From a virus, in IMG/VR virus record IMGVR_UViG_3300025759_000278, positions 1-36,085 of that record: DNA of 36,085 nucleotides; one strand, given 5' to 3'. Every line of letters begins with the position of its first letter. Positions within the stretch are counted from its first letter, which is position 1. Below the pieces are notes generated by a model. That model was not told the DNA's origin and ran no database searches. It worked only from the letters and a program-made list of their open reading frames with translations. The position numbers were made by a program, and so were the translations under genes. Below, in pieces: positions 8,898 to 15,475 of this stretch.

Positions 8898-10481
8898 TTA
8901 TAATTTTTGCCCTGTCATCCAAGATATTGCTCTTTTAACGGCTCTTTTCTTATCTTGCTTCTTTAATATGTCATCCATATCCTTAGCTTCAAACCTCCTA
9001 CTTATAGGAGCTCTAGAGTGGACTAATGCATACCATATACCATCAAGAAGGTCATCGTTCTTTCCTTTTGGAAACTGGAACATTTCATCTACAAGATCTT
9101 GATGTTTTCTTTTTATATGCATCTTACCTCTGTTTACTATCGGAGCAACTAAGGATTCTAACCTATCTTCTTTTTTAATACCAGATGGTGGTCTAACTCC
9201 TTTAGCTAAACCCGGCATCATCTTTCTTTCACTACCAGATAATTGGTTAACTGCATCTTTAATTATACCTTGAGCTCCAACTAACTCCACGTTAGCTCTT
9301 TTAATAGGGCTATACTCCTTTGCATATTGCAGTATCTCATCAGGCATTTCATACAAAGGTATACGCTCACGAAAATAATCTATAATATAAACATTCTTAT
9401 CGCTATCTACTCCAACTACCATGATTACTTGAAAGTCACTATTCTCATTTGCTTCGTATGCTAAGTCAACACCTATGTAAACATTTACAGGTATAGCATC
9501 TTCTTTATCAACTATGTAAGCAAAATTGCCATTAGAAACAAACTCACCATTATATGTAACAAGCCTATCTACTTTAAACTTAGCATTTGTTAAGTCACGA
9601 GCTTCGTTTAAATATTCTTGTGCAAACTTGTGAGTAAGCCCTACATCTTGGAATCTTCTTCTAATGTCATCTAACTTCTCAACAGAAAAATAAGATGGCC
9701 ACAAAGCAACTCCGTTATCAATAGCTTTATGATATACAACCTCCCAAGCATACTTTCTTTTTACTTTCTGAGCTTCTGTATATCCATCGTAGATGCCTTG
9801 CAAGAAAGAATCAAAGTGTACAATAGTTCCTATAAGCCAAACAGAACCCTCGTTACCTGCAGAGTTTTCAAGAGCAGGTTCAACAGTTGACATTACCCAC
9901 TCTTTAATTTCTCTTCTTCTATCTGGTGTCTTTGTGTTTAACTCTGATTCAAAGTCATCAAGTATAATATTTGTATATCGAAGTCCTAACTGAGAACGAC
10001 CACGAAGTCTTTGACTTGTACCTTTTGCAATTATCCTATCACCCTTACTAGTCGTAAATTCTTTTTCAGTCCACTTACTTCCCTGCAAGTCACCAAAGTA
10101 ATAATTTAATGCAGGATTTATTTCTATATGATTTTGTATATATTTGATATGGTCAATAGCCTGAGACTGTTCCTCAGCTACCCACGCAATAAATTCTTTT
10201 TTACCCTCTGGATTAAAATAAAGCTTATGCATCAATGCAGATTTAGCTAGTGTACTCTTACCATGACCACGAGGTAATATAATACATATTCTTTTATTTT
10301 CTTCTGATAATAATACGTTGCTTAATTCGTATTGATAAGGAGCGGGAGAAGATTTCATAAAATCCTCTGGCATAAAAAGCTGACCAAAGGCTACAATATC
10401 TCTACTAGCTAACTCAAGAACTTTATCTTTTTGTTTTTGGTTCGAAGAGTTTATATTAAAATTTTCTACTGGTTTATCCAA
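8898..10481 (-). CDS. terL: terminase large subunit
   Basis: This 527-residue DNA-packaging motor has an N-terminal ATPase with a Walker A-type GHGKST at residues 72–77 and a Walker B IILDDFE at 172–178. The C-terminal RNase H-like nuclease shows its first Asp in YIGVDLAYE (near residue 335) and a late Asp cluster in GKNDDLLDGIWYAL. Length is normal for the family. The start is TTG at 10481, five bases after GAGG, inside the last 16 bases of the GGCT gene, which indicates translational coupling. It cuts concatemeric DNA and drives it through the portal. The neighbouring portal and small terminase agree with the call. Confidence 0.92.
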   Translation of the reverse strand: MDKPVENFNINSSNQKQKDKVLELASRDIVAFGQLFMPEDFMKSSPAPYQYELSNVLLSEENKRICIILPRGHGKSTLAKSALMHKLYFNPEGKKEFIAWVAEEQSQAIDHIKYIQNHIEINPALNYYFGDLQGSKWTEKEFTTSKGDRIIAKGTSQRLRGRSQLGLRYTNIILDDFESELNTKTPDRRREIKEWVMSTVEPALENSAGNEGSVWLIGTIVHFDSFLQGIYDGYTEAQKVKRKYAWEVVYHKAIDNGVALWPSYFSVEKLDDIRRRFQDVGLTHKFAQEYLNEARDLTNAKFKVDRLVTYNGEFVSNGNFAYIVDKEDAIPVNVYIGVDLAYEANENSDFQVIMVVGVDSDKNVYIIDYFRERIPLYEMPDEILQYAKEYSPIKRANVELVGAQGIIKDAVNQLSGSERKMMPGLAKGVRPPSGIKKEDRLESLVAPIVNRGKMHIKRKHQDLVDEMFQFPKGKNDDLLDGIWYALVHSRAPISRRFEAKDMDDILKKQDKKRAVKRAISWMTGQKL

Positions 10482-10813
10482 TCTTGCCTCGGTACTTCTT
10501 TAAAAACTGATTGGTGCTGCATTAATAAAGGCCCAGCAATATAAACCCAAGCTTTTGTATACGGAGTGTCTCCATCATATACATCTATTTTTTCTCTCGT
10601 ATATAAACCAGTATCAATACTTTCATACTTATCATAAGACATAATATCAGCATTATCAACATCAATGACTTCAACTACTGCTCCCTTGCCTTCTTTATTT
10701 TTTATAATAGCAGGATAATTTTCATGTCCGGGATATACTAGCGATACATCTTTTAGTCTATATGTTGGTCTCTTGCCATTTCTAAGAGTTCCGTAAACTG
10801 CTAACTTTTCCAT
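10466..10813 (-). CDS. gamma-glutamylcyclotransferase-like (GGCT/AIG2) protein
   Basis: This 115-residue protein has the family signature near the N-terminus, LAVYGTLRNG (residues 4–13), which forms the substrate-binding loop. The expected acidic catalytic residue appears in YDKYESIDTGLYTREKIDV near residue 63. Family members release 5-oxoproline from gamma-glutamyl amines or peptides. Domain length is complete for the compact version. It is wedged between the terminase genes, overlaps the large terminase by 16 bases and overlaps the upstream small gene by 32. Together with the amidoligases and glutaminase on the other strand it may belong to an amide-bond pathway; that link is inference, since it sits in the late operon. 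Confidence 0.78.
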   Translation of the reverse strand: MEKLAVYGTLRNGKRPTYRLKDVSLVYPGHENYPAIIKNKEGKGAVVEVIDVDNADIMSYDKYESIDTGLYTREKIDVYDGDTPYTKAWVYIAGPLLMQHQSVFKEVPRQDWINQ

Positions 10814-11018
10814 TTCTCTTTGCTCTCTTTCTGTACCAAAGGTACTTTAATATCTCATCTACTGCTTCAGAGCCACGCACTCCTGCAACAGTAATAACTT
10901 GTTCAACCTCACCTTGAACTTCGTTTATCTCTTCTAACTCTTCCCAAATTAAATCATTCCATAAATCAACATCTAAGGAATCTTCATTGCAAAGCATAAT
11001 AGTTGGTATAAAAAACAT
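10782..11018 (-). CDS. 78-residue acidic protein between terminase genes
   Basis: The ATG at 11018 lies just beyond the stop of the small terminase (11026) and gives 78 residues. The centre is very acidic (DLWNDLIWEELEEINEVQGE) and the C-terminus is basic (RKRAKRNGKVSSLRNS). The first 10 residues are hydrophobic. The frame extends further upstream to an ATG at 11075, but that start would overlap small terminase by 50 bases without need. No family is recognised. The charge split suggests a protein-binding partner; this is inferred only. Confidence 0.5.
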   Translation of the reverse strand: MFFIPTIMLCNEDSLDVDLWNDLIWEELEEINEVQGEVEQVITVAGVRGSEAVDEILKYLWYRKRAKRNGKVSSLRNS

Positions 11019-11025
11019 AACGATA

Positions 11026-11790
11026 CTACTTCTCAGTTTCACGAGTAGCCTCCGCCAATTGCTTTGTGTCTCCACCTCCTATAGCTTGCAACTGCTCATC
11101 AGAAAATCCTTGGAATACAGTTACAGATTCAGAACGTTTCTCTGTATCTCGCATACCAGCTATACCAACAAGTTCTTTAAGTAAGCTGACTTTATCACTA
11201 TCTTTAGCATCAACGCTTTCAATAATGTCTTTCATCTTATTTAAAATGTACAGAGGAGTTATCTCTGCTTCATTCATTATCTTATCTATTTCTTCTCTTA
11301 TCAAAGACCGAACCCTTTCTGTGTTCATTAGTATTTTAGCCTGAGACTCAGCGTATTTTTTCTTATTAGTAGGATACGCTTTTATAAAAGCATCTACTAT
11401 ATCATCTCCCTTTGCAACATACTTAGCAAAAAGAAACTCTCTTTTAGTAGCTTTCTTTCTATTCTTTCGTATTTCGTATGGTAACTTATCCTTAGCCCCG
11501 AAAGTGTAAATATTTTTTCGAGGCTCTCCTTCCATCTTTATCGTATCTCTACAGACAAAAGAACCTATCGGCGTCCTAATATAATAATTGTACACACCCT
11601 CGACTGTTCCGTTTCGTAGTTCGCCTCGGTGAAGGACAGGACAAACCTGCCCATCATCAGTCTTTACCCAGCACCCTTCTGTGCCTTCCCTCCAATTGTG
11701 AACTAATTCTTCATTAGGGTAATTTTCTGTGAACTCCTGTACCGATTCGAATATTTCGTAATCTTTCCCAGCAACAGTTCTTTTAATCAT
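11026..11790 (-). CDS. terS: terminase small subunit
   Basis: This encodes 254 residues. The C-terminal half carries the small-terminase signature: ATKREFLFAKYVAKGDDIVD, then AFIKAYPTNKKKYAESQAKI, then a helical NTERVRSLIREEI. This is the DNA-binding helix-turn-helix and oligomerisation pattern of the Terminase_2 type. The N-terminal ~110 residues are an added beta-rich domain (YNYYIRTPIGSFVCRDTIKM) not usual for the minimal family. The protein recognises the packaging site and delivers DNA to the large subunit two genes downstream. The start ATG overlaps the end of the 37-residue micro-gene. Confidence 0.8.
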   Translation of the reverse strand: MIKRTVAGKDYEIFESVQEFTENYPNEELVHNWREGTEGCWVKTDDGQVCPVLHRGELRNGTVEGVYNYYIRTPIGSFVCRDTIKMEGEPRKNIYTFGAKDKLPYEIRKNRKKATKREFLFAKYVAKGDDIVDAFIKAYPTNKKKYAESQAKILMNTERVRSLIREEIDKIMNEAEITPLYILNKMKDIIESVDAKDSDKVSLLKELVGIAGMRDTEKRSESVTVFQGFSDEQLQAIGGGDTKQLAEATRETEK

Positions 11791-11896
11791 TGTCTTTAAC
11801 TAAAAACCAAGAAAGATATTCCATATTTGCAAAAGTCCATCCGTAACACTCTAATAGTGTTGCACATAATATACCAACAAATAGCTTCTTATGCAA
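11783..11896 (-). CDS. 37-residue secreted or membrane micro-protein
   Basis: TTG at 11896 to TAA at 11783 gives 37 residues. The N-terminus is MHKKLFVGILCATLLECYGW, then TFANMEYLSWFLVKDND: two Lys, a hydrophobic core and a short polar mature part, like a signal peptide or one-pass membrane peptide. The stop codon overlaps the first codons of the small terminase gene, a typical operon arrangement. AGAGAA lies upstream, slightly close to the start. A 6-bp inverted repeat (11845–11861) falls inside the coding sequence. Function unknown. Confidence 0.5.
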   Translation of the reverse strand: MHKKLFVGILCATLLECYGWTFANMEYLSWFLVKDND

Positions 11897-11915
11897 CTGT
11901 TCTCTGTAAAAAAAA

Positions 11916-12647
11916 CTACGCTGGAACCACGTTAGCATTAGTATATTGCTCTATTTTCTTATGCAGATCTTCTAATATCTCTACATCTGCAACATTATGG
12001 TCTAATACATACTTTAACGCTTCTTTGTTTCCATACCTAGCATTACGCCATACTCTTGGGTCTAGATTTGTTTTACCATCAATACCTAAGAACTGAGTAG
12101 CTGTCTTTAAACTACTTCTTGTTAATTGCATTTTAGACCTAACCAAGTAGTACAAATCCTTATGAGACATCTTCCTAAACTTAGGAAACTGTATATCATT
12201 GTCCATAGCCCTAGTCCTAGTAAAAGGAATGTCAAACCTAGTTCCGTAATATGTCATAACAACATCATACTTCTCAAGAGCTTTACATAAGCTACTTACT
12301 ATTCTATGGTCATACTTACCATTAAAGACTTCTGACTTTTTAATGACATCGTATAAAACTTCATCTTTATCTCTCGTCTTTATCGCCCAAGACAGCATGA
12401 TGTCGACGTTTGCTTTCAAGCCAGTAGTTTCAATATCAAGATAACCAATAGTCTTTTCATGACCAGTCTTGTACCTACTTGGTTTGCGTAGGCCTAATGC
12501 TTCAATCTTTCTAGTAACTGCTTTATATGTTCTAGAATATCCCTCTAGTAAAAGCTTATGATATAACTGATATGCGCTAATAGATGTATTCTGATACTCT
12601 TCTAATATCGATACCTCAGCTTCAGTCCATGTATTTCCTTTAGGCAT
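11916..12647 (-). CDS. DEDD-type 3'-5' exonuclease with N-terminal HTH
   Basis: This encodes 243 residues. Residues 1–55 resemble a Myb/HTH-like DNA-binding segment (WTEAEVSILEEYQN, later YSRTYKAVTRKIEALGL). From residue 66 an RNase H-like exonuclease follows: IGYLDIETTGL (first Asp-x-Glu of DEDD at 71/73), YDVVMTYYGTRFDIPF for the second acidic motif, and HNVADVEILEDLH for the third with its Asp. The domain resembles the predicted 3'-5' exonucleases of the YprB/RNase_H_2 group. It may degrade host DNA, act in repair or trim recombination ends. The helix-turn-helix fusion is a useful clue to DNA targeting. It sits in the late arm, away from the replication genes. Confidence 0.75.
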   Translation of the reverse strand: MPKGNTWTEAEVSILEEYQNTSISAYQLYHKLLLEGYSRTYKAVTRKIEALGLRKPSRYKTGHEKTIGYLDIETTGLKANVDIMLSWAIKTRDKDEVLYDVIKKSEVFNGKYDHRIVSSLCKALEKYDVVMTYYGTRFDIPFTRTRAMDNDIQFPKFRKMSHKDLYYLVRSKMQLTRSSLKTATQFLGIDGKTNLDPRVWRNARYGNKEALKYVLDHNVADVEILEDLHKKIEQYTNANVVPA

Positions 12648-12723
12648 TGTGTAAACCCTTTCTCATTTTGTTAAATAAGTTTATAGTATATAGAATTATA
12701 TTAAGTAATACTGCTTCTAACAT
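12640..12723 (-). CDS. 27-residue hydrophobic micro-protein
   Basis: The ATG at 12723 opens 27 codons (MLEAVLLNIILYTINLFNKM, then RKGLHNA) that end in TAA at 12640, overlapping the exonuclease ATG at 12647. The peptide is one hydrophobic helix followed by a basic tail, so a membrane peptide is plausible. The overlap and the fill of an otherwise empty 90-base gap favour a real gene. The ribosome site is weak. Confidence 0.4.
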   Translation of the reverse strand: MLEAVLLNIILYTINLFNKMRKGLHNA

Positions 12724-12740
12724 GTAATAAATAGTTCTCA

Positions 12741-13124
12741 CTACTTACCCCACTTTCCTTTAGATACTATCTGAGACATTATGCCATAAACAGACACATC
12801 CATGAAAGAATCCGTAATTGGCTCATTTTGCGCTTTTTCATCATTCTTCACTACCAAGTTCAATAGTCTATTGATTTTGTCGTTCATGCGTACAATAAGG
12901 CCCGTTAAAGACAATCTGATGTTATCTGGTGTGTCTAACATAGTACCCATAGCTATATTACCTGTTCCATAGTCATTTTGCTTAATACAAAACAATTCAT
13001 ACTGTTCACGTTGTATTGCTTTGAACTCTTTAGTCATCTCAGGCCATTCTTTTTCTATTTTCTTTGTAACAATAGCTACGTTTGGTTTAACCTCTGTTAC
13101 ATTATTTAGATTAAATTTAGCCAT
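12741..13124 (-). CDS. DUF1599-like protein (nucleotide-modification associated)
   Basis: This encodes 127 residues. The pattern ELFCIKQNDYGTGNIAMGT, then VRMNDKINRLLNL, then DSFMDVSVYGIMSQIVSKGK with a final W fits the small helical DUF1599 family (Pfam PF07659, which I recall being labelled nucleotide-modification associated domain 1). Such proteins are common in phages; their biochemistry is not settled. The start chosen is ATG 13124, which forms TAATG with the stop of the metallopeptidase and follows GAAGAAGG; a TTG six codons upstream is less likely. Presence with a cytosine methyltransferase and amidoligases hints at modified nucleotides, but this is inference. Confidence 0.7.
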   Translation of the reverse strand: MAKFNLNNVTEVKPNVAIVTKKIEKEWPEMTKEFKAIQREQYELFCIKQNDYGTGNIAMGTMLDTPDNIRLSLTGLIVRMNDKINRLLNLVVKNDEKAQNEPITDSFMDVSVYGIMSQIVSKGKWGK

Positions 13125-13426
13125 TACTTTACCTTCTTCCAAAGATAATCAGCAACACCTAGCTGCAGAAGACCATTAGATAGTGCATCGATAGCACCCT
13201 CATCATGGTTTGCACCTGCATTGGTATAGATAACATGGATAATCTCATGCATAAAGGTTTCTACCTTTCTTGAATGAGTCATGTTCTCATCAATGAATAT
13301 ACGGTTTGCTTTTACATCATGCATACCTAGTAGGTCTTTTCCTTCTCTAACGCCATCAAGATTAGTCTCAACTACGTTATAATCATGTCCACCTACTCTA
13401 ATTTGTTTTTTAACTGTTTTACTCAT
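13124..13426 (-). CDS. HEXXH zinc metallopeptidase (ImmA/SprT-like)
   Basis: This 100-residue protein has a clear zincin motif, HEIIH at residues 60–64, preceded by a helix (HSRKVETFM) and followed by an acidic HDEGAIDALSNGL that may give the third zinc ligand. The N-terminal half is beta-rich (IRVGGHDYNVVE, KANRIFIDENM). The compact size and a motif in the second half resemble phage ImmA/IrrE- or SprT-like minimal peptidases. Substrates are unknown; repressor or host-factor cleavage are options. The start ATG at 13426 follows AGGAG by seven bases and is better than the GTG six bases earlier. It overlaps the upstream 48-codon gene. Confidence 0.7.
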   Translation of the reverse strand: MSKTVKKQIRVGGHDYNVVETNLDGVREGKDLLGMHDVKANRIFIDENMTHSRKVETFMHEIIHVIYTNAGANHDEGAIDALSNGLLQLGVADYLWKKVK

Positions 13427-13565
13427 TTTCACTCTCCTCTGGATTCCAACCCCAGAAACGCTCTGAGTACGTACTAGCAGGAGCTTTTACTGGAGATTGT
13501 TTTTGTTTTGCAAAGTTAATCATCTTTAATGCTATTTTAAACTCTTCTCTAAATTTCTTATCCAT
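13419..13565 (-). CDS. 48-residue small protein
   Basis: ATG 13565 to TAA 13419 gives 48 residues: a helical basic N-terminus (MDKKFREEFKIALKMINFAK), then a Pro/Ala linker and a Trp-rich acidic C-terminus (YSERFWGWNPEESENE). Its start overlaps the stop of the Cys-rich gene and its stop overlaps the start of the metallopeptidase, giving a chain of coupled genes. No family is known to me. The two tight overlaps are the main evidence that it is real. Confidence 0.55.
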   Translation of the reverse strand: MDKKFREEFKIALKMINFAKQKQSPVKAPASTYSERFWGWNPEESENE

Positions 13566-13758
13566 CGTTTATACTTTTTACTACAATATTCTCAAAATAG
13601 TCACAACCTTCGTTAGCTGTGCATGGTTTACCTTTTTTCTCTTCGTCAAGCCACATATATAACCTGCCGTCTTTTCTCTGCATCATAGCACCCATGCAAT
13701 TACCAGTCCAATAATTAGCACAATAGTTCTTAGCTTTGTTTAAATTACTATTTATCAT
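13558..13758 (-). CDS. 66-residue cysteine-rich protein, first of left late arm
   Basis: This has 66 residues from ATG 13758. Four of the five Cys sit in the spaced pattern YCANYWTGNCMGAMMQRKDG … KPCTANEGCDYFENIVV, which suggests a small metal- or disulfide-stabilised fold. The same frame is open further upstream to 13863, but that extension is hydrophobic, AT-rich and runs through the control region, so the internal ATG is preferred. The ribosome site is modest. This is the first gene transcribed leftward from the divergent region. Similar short YCANY…GxCxGAM proteins occur in marine phages, by my recollection; no function is known. Confidence 0.6.
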   Translation of the reverse strand: MINSNLNKAKNYCANYWTGNCMGAMMQRKDGRLYMWLDEEKKGKPCTANEGCDYFENIVVKSINDG

Positions 13759-13910
13759 GGTTGAACTTACAAAACAAAAACATTCTAATACAAATACAAA
13801 ATAAATAAAAATAGTAGTTGACTTATATACAGTTTTAGTGTTATATTTAGAGCGGTGAACCAAAGCAAGTAGAATATATTTAATATATATTATACTTTCT
13901 AAAAAGAAAA

Positions 13911-13930
13911 TATAATACTAACGTATTATA
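13911..13930. promoter_or_regulatory. palindromic bidirectional −10 region/operator
   Basis: A perfect 20-bp palindrome, TATAATAC-TAAC-GTATTATA, sits in the AT-rich gap between the leftward and rightward arms. Each arm contains a perfect TATAAT. On the minus strand it is preceded by TGT, making an extended −10. No good −35 is visible on either side. It could be a divergent promoter pair, an operator, or both. The rest of 13,760–14,005 holds no gene. Confidence 0.45.
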
Positions 13931-14005
13931 ACAAAGAAAAAGAAAAAATTTGACTGAAACCTGCTAAACTTAGTAAGTTCTATGTAAGAAAGGGAGAATA
14001 ATACT

Positions 14006-14134
14006 ATGATTTCAACACAAGACCTTATAAGAATTTACAATTTTTTAAATAATATAGGACACCTTAAGCATCTTGATGTGTCTGAGGCTAAGGAATTAGC
14101 AAAAAAGGTTGAGAAATATGTTTACGATAGTTGA
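14006..14134 (+). CDS. 42-residue small protein, first of early arm
   Basis: The ATG at 14006 lies nine bases after GGGAG and opens 42 codons (MISTQDLIRIYNFLNNIGHL, then KHLDVSEAKELAKKVEKYVYDS). The peptide is helical and charged, probably a two-helix hairpin. It is the first gene transcribed rightward from the divergent control region, and its stop lies inside the next gene. No family is recognised; early phage peptides of this size often inhibit host enzymes, but nothing here shows that. Confidence 0.55.
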   Translation: MISTQDLIRIYNFLNNIGHLKHLDVSEAKELAKKVEKYVYDS

Positions 14135-14327
14135 TAGATCTGGTGATGAGGTTAGGTTTAGAACTGATAAGGGTGCATGGATAAAGGAATTGTACTCTGG
14201 GTACAACTTATGTAGCTATTCTGACGAAATAGACGCAGAGATAGCTAAAAACAATATAGAAAACAAAGAGAGACTAAGTAATTTGCAAGTTCTTAAGATA
14301 AAACAAGTAAAAATGGGAGAATACTAA
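14118..14327 (+). CDS. 69-residue protein, unknown
   Basis: ATG 14118 gives 69 residues; a TTG three codons earlier is also possible. The N-terminal half is beta-like (MFTIVDRSGDEVRFRTDKGA) and the C-terminal half is a charged helix (EIAKNNIENKERLSNLQVLK). It overlaps the 42-codon gene by 17 bases and ends in TAATG shared with the next gene, so all three are probably translated together. No motif for a function is seen. Confidence 0.55.
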   Translation: MFTIVDRSGDEVRFRTDKGAWIKELYSGYNLCSYSDEIDAEIAKNNIENKERLSNLQVLKIKQVKMGEY

Positions 14328-14578
14328 TGGGGCCAATGGAATATATGACATTTGCTAAAGAGTTCCATGATATATTACAGTCAAATGGCAAGGTACTAAC
14401 AGCTGCTACTGATATAGAAGCACATCTTGATGAGATATGGATGGGAGAAGTACTAGAATTTTGTGCAGAGAGTAACTATTGCATTATGGATATTGATTTG
14501 AATATAACACATAACAAAGAAAATAACCCATTTGTAGTAGCAATCTATAAATTAGAGCCAAGATACACTCAGTTATAG
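14327..14578 (+). CDS. 83-residue acidic protein, unknown
   Basis: The start ATG overlaps the preceding stop (TAATG) and follows GGGAG. The 83 residues include a central helical acidic segment (ATDIEAHLDEIWMGEVLEFC) and a C-terminal beta stretch (NPFVVAIYKLEPRYTQL). Two cysteines occur in CAESNYC. No family is recognised. It closes the first short early operon; the next gene is more than 500 bases away behind a regulatory stretch. Confidence 0.55.
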   Translation: MGPMEYMTFAKEFHDILQSNGKVLTAATDIEAHLDEIWMGEVLEFCAESNYCIMDIDLNITHNKENNPFVVAIYKLEPRYTQL

Positions 14579-14684
14579 TAAAAAATTGGCTTACAATGTG
14601 TGTGAGCTATAATCTTACATAGTACCCGCCCCCTCATCCTCGTTGGGAATTTTGGATTAGGTTGAACTTTTCGCAAGTTGAGAT

Positions 14685-14699
14685 TGAGATTCATTCTCA
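14685..14699. promoter_or_regulatory. operator-like palindrome 1 (TGAGA-N5-TCTCA)
   Basis: TGAGATTCATTCTCA is a 5-5-5 inverted repeat. An extra TTGAGA half-site begins at 14678. The surrounding 24 bases match those around palindrome 2 at 21 positions, so the two are copies. Confidence 0.55.
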
Positions 14700-14825
14700 T
14701 TAAAAAATAAGTAGTAATCATTACTATTTAGTGCAAAAAATTTGCAACAATATTTCCCTTGCATCGTATCAACTTTTATTTGTAATTTATAGGCTTTGCT
14801 CTTTTTCCACCAAAACACGCCCAAT

Positions 14826-14840
14826 TGAGATTGAGTCTCA
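14826..14840. promoter_or_regulatory. operator-like palindrome 2 (TGAGA-N5-TCTCA)
   Basis: TGAGATTGAGTCTCA has the same arms as palindrome 1. Together with palindrome 3 it shares TTGAGANNGAGTCTCA. Read on the minus strand, the site with its right flank also has some likeness to a Fur box, but the match is incomplete. Confidence 0.55.
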
Positions 14841-14968
14841 TTATCATTTAGCCGCAATTTCCTGATAAAATGGCAAAACCTACAATTTACTATGTTTTAA
14901 CTATATAATGCAAGTGTTTTTTTGACGCTAGGCAGCCGTTATTTATTTTATTTTTTTTTAAAAAAAGC

Positions 14969-14998
14969 TTGCTTCATATTACTTTTTTGTGCTACATT
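14969..14998 (+). promoter_or_regulatory. candidate extended −10 promoter
   Basis: TTGCTT, an 18-base spacer and TACATT preceded by TGC (an extended −10) point rightward. The −35 is weak (three of six). Transcription would begin near 15,005, so palindromes 3 and 4 would lie just downstream in the leader, a position suited to repression. Confidence 0.4.
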
Positions 14999-15044
14999 TG
15001 GCTATGTACAAAAAAACAGAGAATATAAGAGAGAATATCGCTAT

Positions 15045-15080
15045 TGAGACCGAGTCTCAACAGAGAGAGAGCGAGTCTCT
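15045..15080. promoter_or_regulatory. operator-like palindromes 3 and 4
   Basis: TGAGACCGAGTCTCA (15045–15059; extended to perfect TTGAGAC/GTCTCAA arms) is followed 21 bases later, centre to centre, by AGAGAGCGAGTCTCT (15066–15080). Two helical turns between the centres would place bound dimers on the same DNA face. Both share the spacer ending CGAG. They lie between the candidate promoter and the ribosome site of the gene at 15115. Confidence 0.55.
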
Positions 15081-15114
15081 ACGAAAATTCTCGGAGAGAA
15101 AAAAGGTAATATAA

Positions 15115-15375
15115 ATGAAAGATAATAGAACACCAGTAACCGCAGAGAATAAACTTGCAATGATAGCAAGCGGAATGTTAGAGAGCGAATTTAATAGACT
15201 ATTTAGAGTTAAGGGAGAGAAAGGCGGTATCTTACAAGAGTTCGCAGAGATGAACCCAGACCACGAATTGACTAAGTTCGTACAAAAGAACGGCGCTCAC
15301 TTCCGATTTGTAGACAAATTAGGAGTAGAGAAAATAGTTCGTATCAATGGAGCTAAGGTCGTAAACAAGGACTAG
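15115..15375 (+). CDS. 86-residue protein under operator control, unknown
   Basis: ATG 15115 follows AAAAAGGTAATATAA, a usable ribosome site. The 86 residues start with a helical region (TAENKLAMIASGMLESEFNR), have a central acidic helix (GGILQEFAEMNPDHELTKFV) and end in a beta-hairpin-like stretch (AHFRFVDKLGVEKIVRING). It looks like a compact globular protein but no family is recognised. It stands alone between the palindrome cluster and a hairpin, so it is a separate regulated unit. It could be the regulator that binds the palindromes, but that is only a guess from position. Confidence 0.6.
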   Translation: MKDNRTPVTAENKLAMIASGMLESEFNRLFRVKGEKGGILQEFAEMNPDHELTKFVQKNGAHFRFVDKLGVEKIVRINGAKVVNKD

Positions 15376-15391
15376 TGAGAAAGGTAGTCTA

Positions 15392-15424
15392 GGAGAGGTC
15401 AGGTAGTATATATCTGGCCTCTCT
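15392..15424 (+). terminator. hairpin after the 86-residue gene
   Basis: GAGAGGTCAG and CTGGCCTCTC pair over 10 bp with one G·U, around an 11-base loop. The RNA lacks a strong U-tract afterwards (UAUAUUAUAC), so it may be a weak terminator, an attenuator or an RNA-processing site. The 100-base gap holds nothing else recognisable. Confidence 0.45.
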
Positions 15425-15475
15425 ATATTATACACTCATACGACAACTTACCAGATCATAGAAAGATAATAATAG

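Larger units (their letters stand above)
14579..15114 (+). promoter_or_regulatory. 536-base intergenic control region
   Basis: No convincing gene lies here. The stretch holds a short GC-rich patch (14,624–14,640), four related palindromes listed separately, long A/T runs around 14,940–14,967 and a candidate promoter. It separates the first three early genes from the 86-residue gene at 15115 and appears to be the main switch region of the early arm. A 66-codon minus-strand frame (14857–14657) crosses it but looks accidental. Confidence 0.6.

Noticed and set aside
11845-11861. AACACT/AGTGTT inverted repeat as terminator or operator
   Set aside because: It has only 6-bp arms, no U-tract, and lies inside the 37-codon frame; such repeats are expected by chance in AT-rich DNA.
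13950-13976. TTGACT … TAGTAA as the main early promoter
   Set aside because: The −35 is good but the spacer is only 15 bases and the −10 is poor. The site is possible but not supported enough to list.
14820-14850. Fur box
   Set aside because: On the minus strand GATAATGAGACTCAATCTC agrees with the Fur consensus at about 15 of 19 positions, but palindromes 1, 3 and 4 agree less well and the common feature is TGAGA-N5-TCTCA. A phage-specific operator is simpler.
14657-14857. Minus-strand frame of 66 codons with a repeated N(D/E)NE(T/S)QSQL peptide at both ends
   Set aside because: The peptide repeat is just the translation of the two copies of the palindrome-bearing 24-base repeat. It starts with TTG, has a poor ribosome site and runs against the operon.
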